A program made the position numbers and the translations under genes. Under the pieces are notes generated by a model. That model had not been told where the DNA came from. It saw only the letters and a program-made list of their open reading frames with translations, and searched no databases. 64,000 nucleotides of DNA from contig CAJNDS010001136.1 of assembly GCA_905221605.1 (NCBI GenBank), positions 205,660-269,659 of the forward strand, written 5' to 3'. How positions within the stretch are numbered: the stretch's first letter is position 1; the number at the start of each line of letters is the position of its first letter. Source of the DNA: Symbiodinium natans. Its lineage: Eukaryota; Sar; Dinophyceae; Suessiales; Symbiodiniaceae. This document shows, one piece after another, positions 50,880 through 62,946 of the stretch.

Positions 50880-53480
50880 AACTCTAAACCCTAAGCCCTA
50901 AGCCCTAAACCCTAAACCCTAATCCCTAAACCCTAAACCCTAAACCCTAAACTCTAAACCCTAAGCCTTATAACCCTAAACCAATGATCGTTTGCCCTCC
51001 CCATTAAAACGCTCCCGTCAGAGGCATGTCTGTTTGGGAGCAGACTAGGGTTTAGGGTTTAGGGTTTAGGGTTTAGGGTTTAGGGTTTAGGGTTTAGGGT
51101 TTAGGGTGTGTATTCTGAAAGAAGCGCAGCTAAATGTGCATTTTCGTTTTAGCGTTTCAACACTTTGTGCGCCTTGAATACTCAGCAAACCTTGCAAAGA
51201 GAAGGTTCCCAAAGGCCGTCGTTTTACAACACTGGGAGCGTTTAGTTGTTGTCCACCTGCTCCCCATTTCTTCCTGTCAAGTATGCAGAGCTATGGACCT
51301 CAATTTTTGCCCCTCCTCCTTTGCTACGGGTTAAACCCAAAACCCCAACCCTAAACCCTAAACCCGAAGCCCTAAACCCTAAACCCTAAGCCCTAAACCC
51401 TAAACCCTAAGCCCGAAAGGCCTAAACCCAACGCTCAGAAATCCCTAGCAGCAGCGACGTTCGCAGGCCCCGCCTCCCGCAGCCAAAGCGTCGGCGCCAA
51501 CTCCGGTTAGGCGTGCGGAATCTGGTTCTTTCAAGGGATTAAGACTCGGTTTAGGGCTTAGGGTTTAGGGTTTAGGGTTAGGGATTAAGCCTCGTACCCC
51601 GAAGGTTGTACCCTTCTGCTACCTTAAGGATCTTAAAAAAAAGGGTGCCACTAATTTTGCCTCAGAGTTCTGGCAGGAAAAAAGGGACCACCCATGAGAC
51701 CACCCATGATTTCAGATGGAGGCCTTGGAGCCGTTGGCTCCTAAACCCTAAAACCCAAGACCCTAAAACCCTAAACCCTAAACCTAAATCCTAAACCCTA
51801 AACCCTAAAACCCTAAACCCTAAACCCTATAGCCTAAACCCTAAACCCTAAACCCTAGACTCTTATCTCCGCACTCCTAAGCCCTCTGAGATGTGAGTGA
51901 GTCGTGGGGTGAGATTAGGGTCTGGCTTTTTGGGGGTTAGGGTTAGGTTTAGGGTTTAGGGCTTAAGGTTTAGGGCTTAAGGGTTTAAGGTAAGCCATGA
52001 AGCCCTACATCTTCCTAGGCCTAGCCAAAGCCCTTCCACCCCGAACATCGCTCGTAAGCTCATCTTCCCTCACCCAACACTTCAAAGCCCTCACACTGAT
52101 TTCCAGTCTGCCCAAAGCTGCTTTCCAACAAACACATTGCAAGGTACAGGTTTAAAAAAATAGCTTATTGTATGCTAGCATGCAGTAATCACAATCGCAA
52201 TATTCTATATTAGGGTTTAGGGCTTAGGGTTTAGGGTTTAGGGTTTAGGGTTTCCCTGAGAAGGACGCCACCCAAGCGGCGGCGACCTACATCGGCCCCC
52301 CGCCTTTTGAATTCAGGGGTTCAGGCTCTCCCTGAGAGGTTTGAGAAGATGCTTCTGAGGCTTGAGTTTGGCTTCGGGCTTGGGGGGTCGTAGGGCTGTA
52401 CCCTAAACCCTAAACCCTAAACCCTAAACCCTAAACCCAAACCCTAAACCCTAAACCCTAAACCCTAAATGGCCCGAAACCCTAGACCCTAACCCCTAAA
52501 CGCACGGTCTAGGATATGGGGGCTTCCCAAAGCCCTTCTAGTTCCCAGTGGAGAATCAGAGACTTGGGGTCCTGTCATCATATCGTCCCCGTCAGGTTTT
52601 CGGGCTTAGGGTTCAGGGTTTAGGGTTTAGGGTTCAGGGTTCAGGGTTTAGAGTTTAGGGTTCAGGGTTCAGGGATTTGGGGTTTGGGGTTTAGGGCTTA
52701 GGGTGCCTCCCTTAGTTCCCAATTCAGAGCCAGCAGGGAACACGAACCGAACCCCTCATCCCCGTGGTGACTGGAAATGACGGCTACACACTGAAAAGCC
52801 CCATAACCTAAACCCTCAACCCCAGAAACCCGAAGCATCCTAACGCTAAACCCTGAACCCTGAACCCTGAACCCTGAACCCTGAACCCTAAACCCTAAAC
52901 CCTAAACCCTAAACCCTAGACCCTAGACCCTAGACCCTAAACCCTAAACCCCTATCAATCCCGAGGATGAGAACCGAAAGCCCAGCGAGGACAACATGAG
53001 GCGACCAGGCCTGGACCTTGTTGCGAGGTCTTCCGTGTTTTGTTTTCTATTTGTAGGGTTTAGGGTTTAGGGTTTTGGGTTTAGGGTTTAGGGTTTTGGG
53101 TTTAGGGGTAGTGAGTTATAGTGACATAGGGAAAAATCTTTTTTTTTGTAGCGCAGTAAAGTGACATAGGGGGGTTTATCGTTGAGGGACAAGGGTTTAG
53201 TTTAGGGTTTAGAGTTTTGGGTTTGGGCTACAGCCCACATAACCGGGTCCTCCTACTCCATCCCCAGAATGCCCATTTGTGGTTGCAGGATATTGTGCTT
53301 AGGGTTTTAGGGTTTAGGGGTTTCAGGGTTTTTGCGTTTAAGAGTTTTTTTTTTTTCGGTTTTCAGGGTTGTTTTTGGGTTTTAGGGTTTAAGAGTTTCA
53401 GGGTTTAGGGTTTCGGGTTCATAGGTCCTGGGGGCCTAGGTGGCATCCTTCAGGGGCGTGGTAGGGCTCTGACCTGCGAC
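50880..53480. other. Intergenic region between the two main genes
   Basis: Arrays of both orientations (for example 51045-51107, 52398-52470, 52855-52950) and unique spacers. Frames such as 51134-51334 (LAFQHFVRLEYSANLAKRRF) lack splice borders and bias. A fragment of family 3 lies at 51583-51640. No confident gene. Confidence 0.5.
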
Positions 53481-53491
53481 GTGCTCTGCAG

Positions 53492-53546
53492 ATGCGGACG
53501 CCCAGCCGAAGTCGAAGGCGACGCCTGCCCCTGGGCGGCCGACAGA
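53492..53546 (+). CDS. Exon: basic Pro/Lys/Ala-rich segment
   Basis: CTCTGCAG acceptor; [20 protein letters not shown] donor (53547). Three frames are open; this one is chosen because it joins in phase to [15 protein letters not shown] at 55075 with continuous composition. Confidence 0.55.
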
Positions 53547-56500
53547 GTGTAGGAAGGTTCATGAGTACCTACAACGAAGGTTACTCCTACAGCCTATATC
53601 TTAACACTAAATCTTAACCCTTAACCTAGATCATAGTACCTAAGCCCCAAAGCCTCAACCTTAAACCTAAATCCTAAACCCAAAATCCTGGACTCTACAT
53701 TACGTATTTGCTTCTGCAAACCCTAAACCCCTGACCCTGAACCCTAGACCCTAAACCCTAAACCTCCAGACCCTAAACCCCTAAACCCCTATATAAACCC
53801 TAAAACCTGAACCCCAATCGCTTGGGAGCATCAACGTACAGTTTTAAATCCAATGCTGGCCTGTCAGCTTGTGTGGTGGCTCTCCCAGTAGCTGTTTTTC
53901 GATGTTTAGCGTTTTGGGGTTTAGAGTTTTGGGTTTACAGTAGGGTTTTGGGGTTTAGGGTTTAGGGTTCGGGGCTAAGGGTGAGCGACTCTGAGATAAC
54001 AGCGTCTACGCGGTAGGGCATGGTGTCAAGCATTGCTTACATGAGGTAAAGTCTTGCTTATAGGGTGGTAGTGCCGGTAACCTCATCCGGCATGGCGAAA
54101 GGAATAGAGACGAGAGAGCTTTAAACGCTTGTGCCACACCTGTAAGCAATGGTTGCGTTTCATGCGTACGGACACACCACTCATTGAGACCGCCCCAATA
54201 AAAGCCCAATATAACAGTAAATTCGTGAGCAAAGCGCGCGTAAACTTGCCTTTGTTCACGCCTTTAGTATTATAATCATAGGGCTTTTACACGGTTAACC
54301 TGGCATGCGATTCCAAGAAGGGTGTGAACGGTTAGACCAAGATAAGCAAAATGCATAAAAACATGTTTTCTCAAAGCACACAGCCACATGACATGACCAA
54401 ACGACAAGTTGCATATCATATCTTATTGATCACACATCCCATACCATAACAACCAAACAGCGGTACATATATATATATATATACACATACATACATAGGC
54501 ACAGATAGTACTTGTATGTGTAACTATGATATCGTCAGCGTACATACATATATATATATACACATGTATATATACGTATATATGCATATATACATATATA
54601 CATACATACATATATACATATATACATATATACATATATACATATATACATATATACATATATACATATATACATATATACATATATACATATATACATA
54701 TATACATATATACATATATGCATATGTATATATATATATATATATATATACATATATACATATATACATATATACATATATACATATATACGCACATGCA
54801 GATGTATACATGTACATATACAAATACATATGCTGACCCTCGTCGTCACAAGCCCTCAATCTGCCCAGGAGCGCGTGAAGGCCTCTCCAAAAGAACGCCC
54901 GAGCAGGACAACTAAAATCTTCAAGTTTGCTTAGTCGGAACTAAGGGTTCGGGGTTTAGGGTTTAGGTTTAGGGTTTAGGGGTTTACGGTTTAGGGTTTA
55001 GGGGTTTAGGGTTTAGGGGTTTAGGGTTGAGGGTTTAGGGTTTAGGGGGAGCCCCGAGCCACCACTTGGCACAGGACCCCGCGCTCGGCGAAACGGCGCC
55101 GCTCTGATGCGAAGACCCCGACAGAGGCTGATGCGGCGTTCGGTTTAGGGTTTTGGGTTTAGGGTTTAGGGTTTTGGGTTTCGGGTTTCGGTTTGACTTC
55201 CAGGTTCTTGAATACTTCACCCTAAGAACCCTAAGAAACCCTCAGAACCCTAACAGCCCTAACAGCCCTAGGAAGGCTGAGATTCGGTTTTACTTCCAGG
55301 TTCTTGAAGACTTTCCTAGGTAGGATAAGGGGGGAACCCTTCTGAACCCTCTTAGCAGGGACCTTATCGAGAGGGTCTATATCCCCAAGGGTCCCGTATC
55401 CTATCCCCTATACTTCAAAATTCAAAATTCAAGGAAGGCCTCGAAGTTTTGAGAGTCAGGGAGAGGGAAGACTCCTTCCAGCATCGGTGTCTCCAAACCC
55501 CAAGCCCTAAACCCTAAAACCCCAAGCCCTAAACCCTAAACGCGAAGCCCTAAACCCTAAACCCTAAACCCTAAACCCTAAACCCTAAACCCTAAACCCT
55601 AAACCCTAAACCCTAAACCCTAAACTCTAAACCCTAAACCCTAAACCCTAAACCCTAAAGCCCCCAAAGCCCCCAAAGCCCCCAAAAAGCCTAAGCCCTG
55701 AGCCCTACGCATCCTCAACAGCCCTCAACCAGAGCAGGGCCTCAGCGTCCGCGAGCTGAAGGCCGAGTTGGATTCTTAGGGCTCTGAGGGTTCTTCGGGT
55801 TCTTAAGGGTTCTTGGGGGTTCTTAAGGGTTCTTAGGGTTTTTTGGGGGTCTTGGGGTTCTTAGGGTCCTTAGGGTTCTTAGGGTTCTTAGGGCTCTGAG
55901 GGCTCTTAGGGGCTCTGAGGGTTCTTCGGGGTCTTGGGGTTTTTGGGGTTCTTAAGGGTTCTTAAGGGTTCTGCGGGTTCTTAGGGTTCTTAGGGCTCTG
56001 AGGGTTCTTAGGGCTCTTAGGGCTCTTAGGGTTCTTGGGGCTCTGAGGGTTCTTAGGGTTCTGAGGGTTCTTAGGGCTCTTAGGGTTCTTAGGGGTCTTG
56101 GGGGTCTTGGGCTTCTTATGGTTCTTGGAGTTCTTGGGGTTCTTTGGGTTTTTGGGGTTTTTAGGGTTCTTAGGGTTCTTTAGGTTGATGGTGCGTTTGA
56201 GGATGTTTAAGGTTTAGGGCTTAGGGTTTAGGGTTTAGGGGGTTCGCCCTACCGAATCCCTCAAAAGGAAAATGTAGAGACCCTGGCTCCTTCTTTCTCG
56301 ACTGAGAACCATGAAGTCCTGGTTTCGGGATTTTAGGGTTTGGGGTGTTAGGGTTTTGGGGCTCAGCGTTTGGGATTCGGGTTTTGGCGTTTGAGGTTGA
56401 GGGCCGAAAAGATCTAGAATTATCCCCACCCAAGCCCGGCATAATGGATAATGTAGACCGCCCAAAAACACCCATTCTATTTCAATAGGCCCCTATATGG

Positions 56501-59500
56501 GTAGTTCTCTAAATTCGGGCGCACCTTGAACCTGAACCCTGAACCCTGAACCCTGAACCCTAAACCATAAACCCTAAACCCTGAACCCTGAACCCTAAAC
56601 CCTAAACCCTAAACCCTAAACCCTAAACCCTAAACCCTAGACTCCGCCCCATCTTCGCTGGCCAGTCGCGGCTCCACGATCTGGACCTGAACTGTGCCGG
56701 CTGCGTGGAGAAGGCCGATCTCGAGGCGGGGAACTTCCCCCCTTGGGGTTTAGGGTTTAGGGTTAGGGTTTGGGGTTTAGGGTTTAGGGTTTTTGGGTTT
56801 AGGGTTTAGGGTTTAGGGTTTAGGGTTTAGGGTTTAGGGTTTAGGGTTTAGGGTTTAGGGTTTAGCGTTTAGGGTTTAGGGTTTAGGGTTTAGGATTTAG
56901 GGGACTTTCCCCCCTTGGACGCCTGGGATGGGTATATGCAATCTGGGACTCTACAGAATCAGTGGGTTTAGGGTTTAAGGGTTTAGGGTTTAGGTTTTAG
57001 AATTTAGGGTTTCAGAAACAGGATTCTAGCAAAAACACTCCAAACAGGGCCAGAATGCAACCCCGAAAGAGCCATCTGGTGCAGCTCTCTGCAGGTGCGT
57101 CTTCAGCAGGTGTTCAATCGAAATGGTCCAAAACTTAACGCCCTTTAGAGGCCCCAAAAATCTAAGAGAAGCTTTAGGGTTTAGATCTAACGCTCAACCC
57201 TAACCCTAAACCCCAAACCCTAAGCCCTAAACCCTAAACCCTAAACCCTAGAACCCAAGAACCCAAGAACCCTAGAACCCTAGAACCCAAGAACCCTAGA
57301 ACCCTAGAACCCAAGAACCCTAGAACCATAGAACCCTAGAACCCTCGAACCCTAGAACCCTAGAACCCTAGACCCTAAACCCCAAACGCTAAACCCTACA
57401 CCCTAAACCCTAAACCCTAAGAGAAGCAGATGGAAGGCTCTGCTGGAGCGATTTGAGACCTGGCGCTCGCGCCCGCTGTCGGAGCTGCAGGACCAGTGTG
57501 CCTGGGCAGGAGAACTGTTGGGTAGAGCCTCGGTTTAGACCCCTAAGCCCTAAACCCTAAACCCTAAACCCTAAACCCTAAACCCTGGACCCTAAACCCT
57601 AAACCCTAAACCCTAAACCTAAACCCTAAACCCTAAACCCTAAACCCTAAACCCCAAGCCCTAAACCCTAAACCCTAAACCCTAAACCCTAAACCCTAAA
57701 CCCTGGACCCTAAACCCCAAGCCCTAAACACTAAACCCTAGACCCTTCCCGACTCGGAGTATGCCACAACCCCTCATCTCTTAGCCTCCGCCCCAAAATG
57801 TTGTGTCCTAAGCCCAGCCCTGCAAGTTTAGGGTTTAGGGTTTAGGGTTTAGGGTTTAGGGTTTAGGGTTTAGGGTTTAGGATTTAGGGTTTAGGATTTA
57901 GGAATTGGGGTTTGGGGTTTGGGGTTTGGAGTTTGGGGTTTAGGGCCCCAAACCTAGCGGTTTTTGTTGACAGGTTTCCTTGAAAGTTAGGGTTTAGGGT
58001 TTAGGGTTTAGGGTTTAGGGTTTAGGGTTAGGGATGTAGGGTCTAGGGGCTTGGGGAATCCTAGCGCTGGTTTTGGAAGCACTCCTCATTGCCCTAAACC
58101 GGTGTCTCCACACCCGAGACCCTTAGCCTTTTTGGTTTTAACAGGATCCTACTCCCCTAAACCCTAAACCCTAAACCCTAAACCAAAAACCCAAAACCCG
58201 AAATCCCAAACCTAAAGCCTAAATCCTAAACCCTGAACCCTAAACCGCCATTCATCTCTGCACCCTCCACAACTCCCCACCCAAGGCCAAGCCGGTGGCG
58301 GCGTGCGCTTCGACTCCGTCGACGAATGCGCCAAGTACCTGGCCGAGTACGCCCGGCACAGCTTAGTGCTAATTTCAGGGTTTTAGCGTTGAAGGTCTCC
58401 GGGCTTTGGGGGATCGCGTGAAAGTAACAGGATCCCCCTCTTCGTGCACCTTGCATGCGTGGCGTCCCGTGCACAGAGTCGCACAGAGACTCTGGGTGCA
58501 CACGAAGATCAAGCTGCCGTCCCTTTTCGGAGGGGCAAGTGCACGCTGGGCCTAGCAAGAGCGCAACCAACCAACTTGCTCTCACGTTTTCTTCAAGATC
58601 TAGGGCAGAAGTACCCTGAGCTTATAAACCCAAGAACGTTTCAGGAGAGTTTTTGAGAGGCGGGGGGCGCGTCCTACGCATCTCATAAAATCCTAAACCC
58701 TCATCCCTACACCAGTGTGCTGTGTGAGGGGAGAACCCTGCTGAACTTCGGTTTGTTGTGCTTGGTCTTCCAGGCTTCACGGATATTTTGGAACCGCAAA
58801 CTTCAAACCACGTGGAGGTTTCATGGGTGCTTGTAGGTATATAGCTGGGTTCTTCACAGCAAGGGCTTAAACCCTAAACCTTAACCCTAGACCCTAAGCC
58901 CTAAACCCTAAGCCCTAACCTTAGGATTCAGGGTTTAGGGGTTAGGGTTTAGGGTTTAGGGTTTTAGGGCTTAGGGCTTCGTGTCTGGGAACACCGTGGG
59001 TTCTGAGCCCCGAGTCCTGGAGCCTCCTACCCGCACACCGACTCCTAGGCAGCAGGGCTTGAGGGGCCGAAGGCGGTTTGCGTTTAGGGTTTAGGGTTTA
59101 GGGTTTACTTAGGGTTTAGGGTTTAGGGTTTAGGGTTTAGGGTTTAGGGTTTAGGGTTTAGGGTTTAGGGTTTAGGGTTTCGGGCCTCGACATGCAAGAA
59201 GCACCCTGGGTCGCTTGGCAGGTCGAAATCTCAGCAGCAAAGTGCAGCCGGGCCGCCTCCCAAGGCTCTGGAGTTGTGGGTTTTTAGTGTTTAGGTAGGG
59301 TTTAGGTCGGGTGTAGGCAGGGTTTAGGCAGGGTTTAGGGATTTTTAGGCTTGTAGGGATGTAAGAACTTTTGGGATAGGGTTTGGGGTTTTAAGGATCT
59401 AGGGCCTGTTACCCAGGCTTCTCTGCCTGACAGCGGTGCGTGATTTTCCGGGGCTTGTAGCTCGACCTTTCTCACTTCCCTTTAGGCTTCTAGTTTAGGG

Positions 59501-62500
59501 TTTAGGGTTGGTTAGGGGTTTAGGGTTTAGGGCTCCCAGTGCCTCCTTTGAGAGGGTTTGGGGCTTAGGGTTTAGGTTTTGTGCTTTGCAAGATGTCGGT
59601 CGCACGTTTTCGGGCAGGCTGCCCCTTCTAACGTAGGATTCATTGGTGAACGGCCACCCGAAACTCCTAGAAAAAAAACACCTGAACCCTAAACCCTAAT
59701 GACTGTGGCGACGCAAAACCCAACAGCACTCCAAAACCTCAGCCTAAACCCTAAACCCTAAACCCTAAACCCTAAACCCTAAACCCTAAACCCTAAACCC
59801 TAAACCCTAAACCCTAAACCCTAAACCCTAAACCCTAACCTAAACCCTAAACCCTAAACCCTAAACCCTAAACCCTAAACCCTAAACCCTAAACCCTAAA
59901 CCCTAAACCCTAAACCCTAAACCCTAAACCCTAAACCCTAGACCCTAGACCCTAAGCCCTAAACCCTAAACCCTAAACCCCCAAACCCTCAAGCCTGAAC
60001 CCTCAACCCTCAACCCTAAACCCTACACCCTAAACCCTAACCCCTAACCCCTAACCCCTAACCCCTAAACCCTAAACCCTAAACCCTAAGCCCTAAACCT
60101 CAGTCCGAAGCCTTATTCGGGTCCCTTTCTAGCCCCTCTTCCCAAAGCAAGGGACCCGAATGTTTTGCTGCACTGTGTGTCTGAGGCCGCGACCTGTCGA
60201 CAAGTAACAATGAGTAGCCGCTGCAGGCTGCTTGTGAATGCAGACAAAATAAGAAAACTAATACGCCGGGATACCGTCAAAACCATCGAATTTGGGGGTC
60301 CACTTGTGGCCAAGCGATTTCCTATCAGGGAGACATACGCTTTGAGCAAGGGACCCGGATGTAGAACAACGACCCATGCGCAACCCGAAGCCCCCAGACC
60401 CCAAACCCCAAACTCCAAACCCCAAACCCTAAACCCTAAACCCTAAACCCTAAACCCTAAACCCTAAACCCTAAACCCTAAACCTCCAACCCTTCCAGGC
60501 GCCGCCCCCCCCAGCCAAAGTTCTGGACCCGGTGCCGGCAGACCCCCCGCCCGCCGCGCCAGTGGACCGGGAGAAGGCGGGTGTGCTTAGTGTTGATGGG
60601 GGTTTAGGGTTTAGGGTTTAGGGTTTAGGGTTTAGGGTTTAGGGTTTAGGGTTTAGGGTTGATGGCATCGTTTTGTTAAACGCTTCTGGGGTTTGTTTGG
60701 TTTGACTCGCGACTGGAATGGAAAGCGGTTGTGCTTATGGCTCGCAATCTCTCCACTATAGCTCCAGAAAGTCCCATCCAAACCCTTTAACTATATTCAA
60801 GGCAAGGGCAGGACAGGAGGTTTGCAGCAACCAAAGGGCTCGCACGTCTTTGCAAACGGGATGCGGGGGGGGGGGGGGCTTCATGACCCTGGGTTGGGAT
60901 GTTCCCCCTTAAGCTAACAGTCCTTCATGGGGATTCTCATAGGGGGTACTACAATCCCTATTAAGGATTGCTAGTATAGGGGGGAACATCCCAAACCCTG
61001 GATCTGGTTGAAAATTGAAATCCCCAAGCCCGTATTGACAAGGCTGCAGGGCAGCCCATCTATCCCGAGAAGCCTCAACGGTTTTAGGGTTTCGGGTTTG
61101 GGGTTTAGGGTTTATGGTTTGGGGTTTAGGGGTTGGGGTTTAGGGTTTAGGGTAACACCCCCAAACGCTGATTCCCTGAAACCCGTTCCGTCTGGGTTGG
61201 GGGTGGTCAGGGGGGGCGGGGGTCGAGGCGTTGGGGCTTGGATACAGGAGCCTAGAAAGACCCCGGAACTCTGGACCCTAAACCCGAAACCCTAAAAACC
61301 CTCACATTCATAATATTGCGATACCCTAAACCCTAAACCCTGAACCCTAAACCCTAAAGCCTAAACCCTATAGACCCCATAGACCCTATAGACCAATTGA
61401 CCCTATAGACCCTATAGACCCTGTAGACCCTATAGACCCTAAACCAGAAACCCTACAGAGCATCGCTCTTGCTGCGAGGACGCGCAGCAAGAGATCACGC
61501 GTGCGGCTGGCATGCTTCGGGGTGTTTGGGGGCTTCGGGTTTAGGGTTTAGGGTTTAGGGGTTAGGGCTTGTAAGGTTTGGGGCTTAGGTCCTAGGGTTT
61601 AGGGTTCAGGGCTAAGGGTTCAAGGGTTAGGGCTTGCAGTTTAGGGCTGAGGGCTTAGGCCTGTAAGATTTAGGGGCTTTAGGGCTTAGGGCTTCGGCTT
61701 CAGGGCCTGGGGTTTACAGCCGGGGTTTTAGCTAAAAAGGCGCCCTGAAGCCCTTTGCTTCATGGGGCTGCACCCTAGACCCAGTTTGGGGATCCTTTTT
61801 AAGAATCTTCTAAGGGAAATCCTAAACCCGAAGCCCTAAACCCGAAACCCGAAACCCTAAACCCTAAAACCTAAACCCTAAACCCTGAACCCTAAACCCA
61901 AAACCCTTCGGGAGACCTCCTCCGGCGAGAAGCGGCGGCCTTTGAAGGATTGTATAAGGCACCCTATAGGGTTTTGGGCTTTCGGGTTTAGGGTTTAGGG
62001 TTTAGGGTTAAGGGTTTAGGGTTTGGGGTTTAGGGTTTAGGGTTTAGGGCTAATTCTAGGGCCTTCCCGAGTTCCCTGCCAGGAGCCCGTTGGGAGGCCC
62101 TAAACCTTTTCAACCCTAAACCCTAAACCCTAAACCCTAAACCCTAAACCCTAAACCCTAAACCCTAAACCCTAAACCCTAAACCCTAAACCCCAAACCC
62201 CAAACCCTAAACCCTAAACCCTAAACCCTAAACCCTAAACCCTAAACCCTAAACCCTAAACCCTAAACCCTAAACCCTAAACCCTAAACCTAAAAACCCC
62301 AAACCCTAAACCCTAAATGCTAAACCCTAAACCTCCTTGTTAAGGCACGGCTTAGGGTGCTTCGCACCCCAGCCCCCAGCTCCCAGCTGAGCCTTCCAAT
62401 AAAGCCCCCAGACCCTTGGACAAACTCTAAGCCCCCTAAACCTCAAACCCGAAACCCTAAACCCCAAACCCCAAAACCCCTAAACCCCATAAACCCTAAA

Positions 62501-62915
62501 CCCTAAACCCTAAACCCTAAACCCGTTTCAGCAATCCCAAAAGGCATCCTGCCCCTGCGGCGCGAGTCGTTCCCGACGCCGACGGCCTGGGGTTTCTCGG
62601 TCCTCGGGGCCGCTCGGCGCAGATGGGGTGGTTTAGGGTTTAGGGTTCAGGGTCTGGGGTTGAGGGTTTGGGGTTGAGGGTTTAGTTCGGGTTTAGGGTT
62701 TGGGGGTTTAGGGTTTGGGGTTTAGGGTTTAGGGTTGAGGGTTTAGGGTTTAGGGTTTCGGGTTCCTTCTCCTACTAACCAAGGATCCAGGGGGTGTCGG
62801 GAAGGGGGTGCAGCCGTATATATATATATATATACATAAATATAAATATATAAATATAAATATAAGTATAAAACAAATATAAAACTAAATATTTAAATAT
62901 ATAAATAAATAATAA

Positions 62916-62946
<31 letters not shown>

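Noticed and set aside
54423-54915. Tyr/Ile-rich frames over 100 codons on both strands
   Set aside because: Translations of the ATATAC microsatellite.
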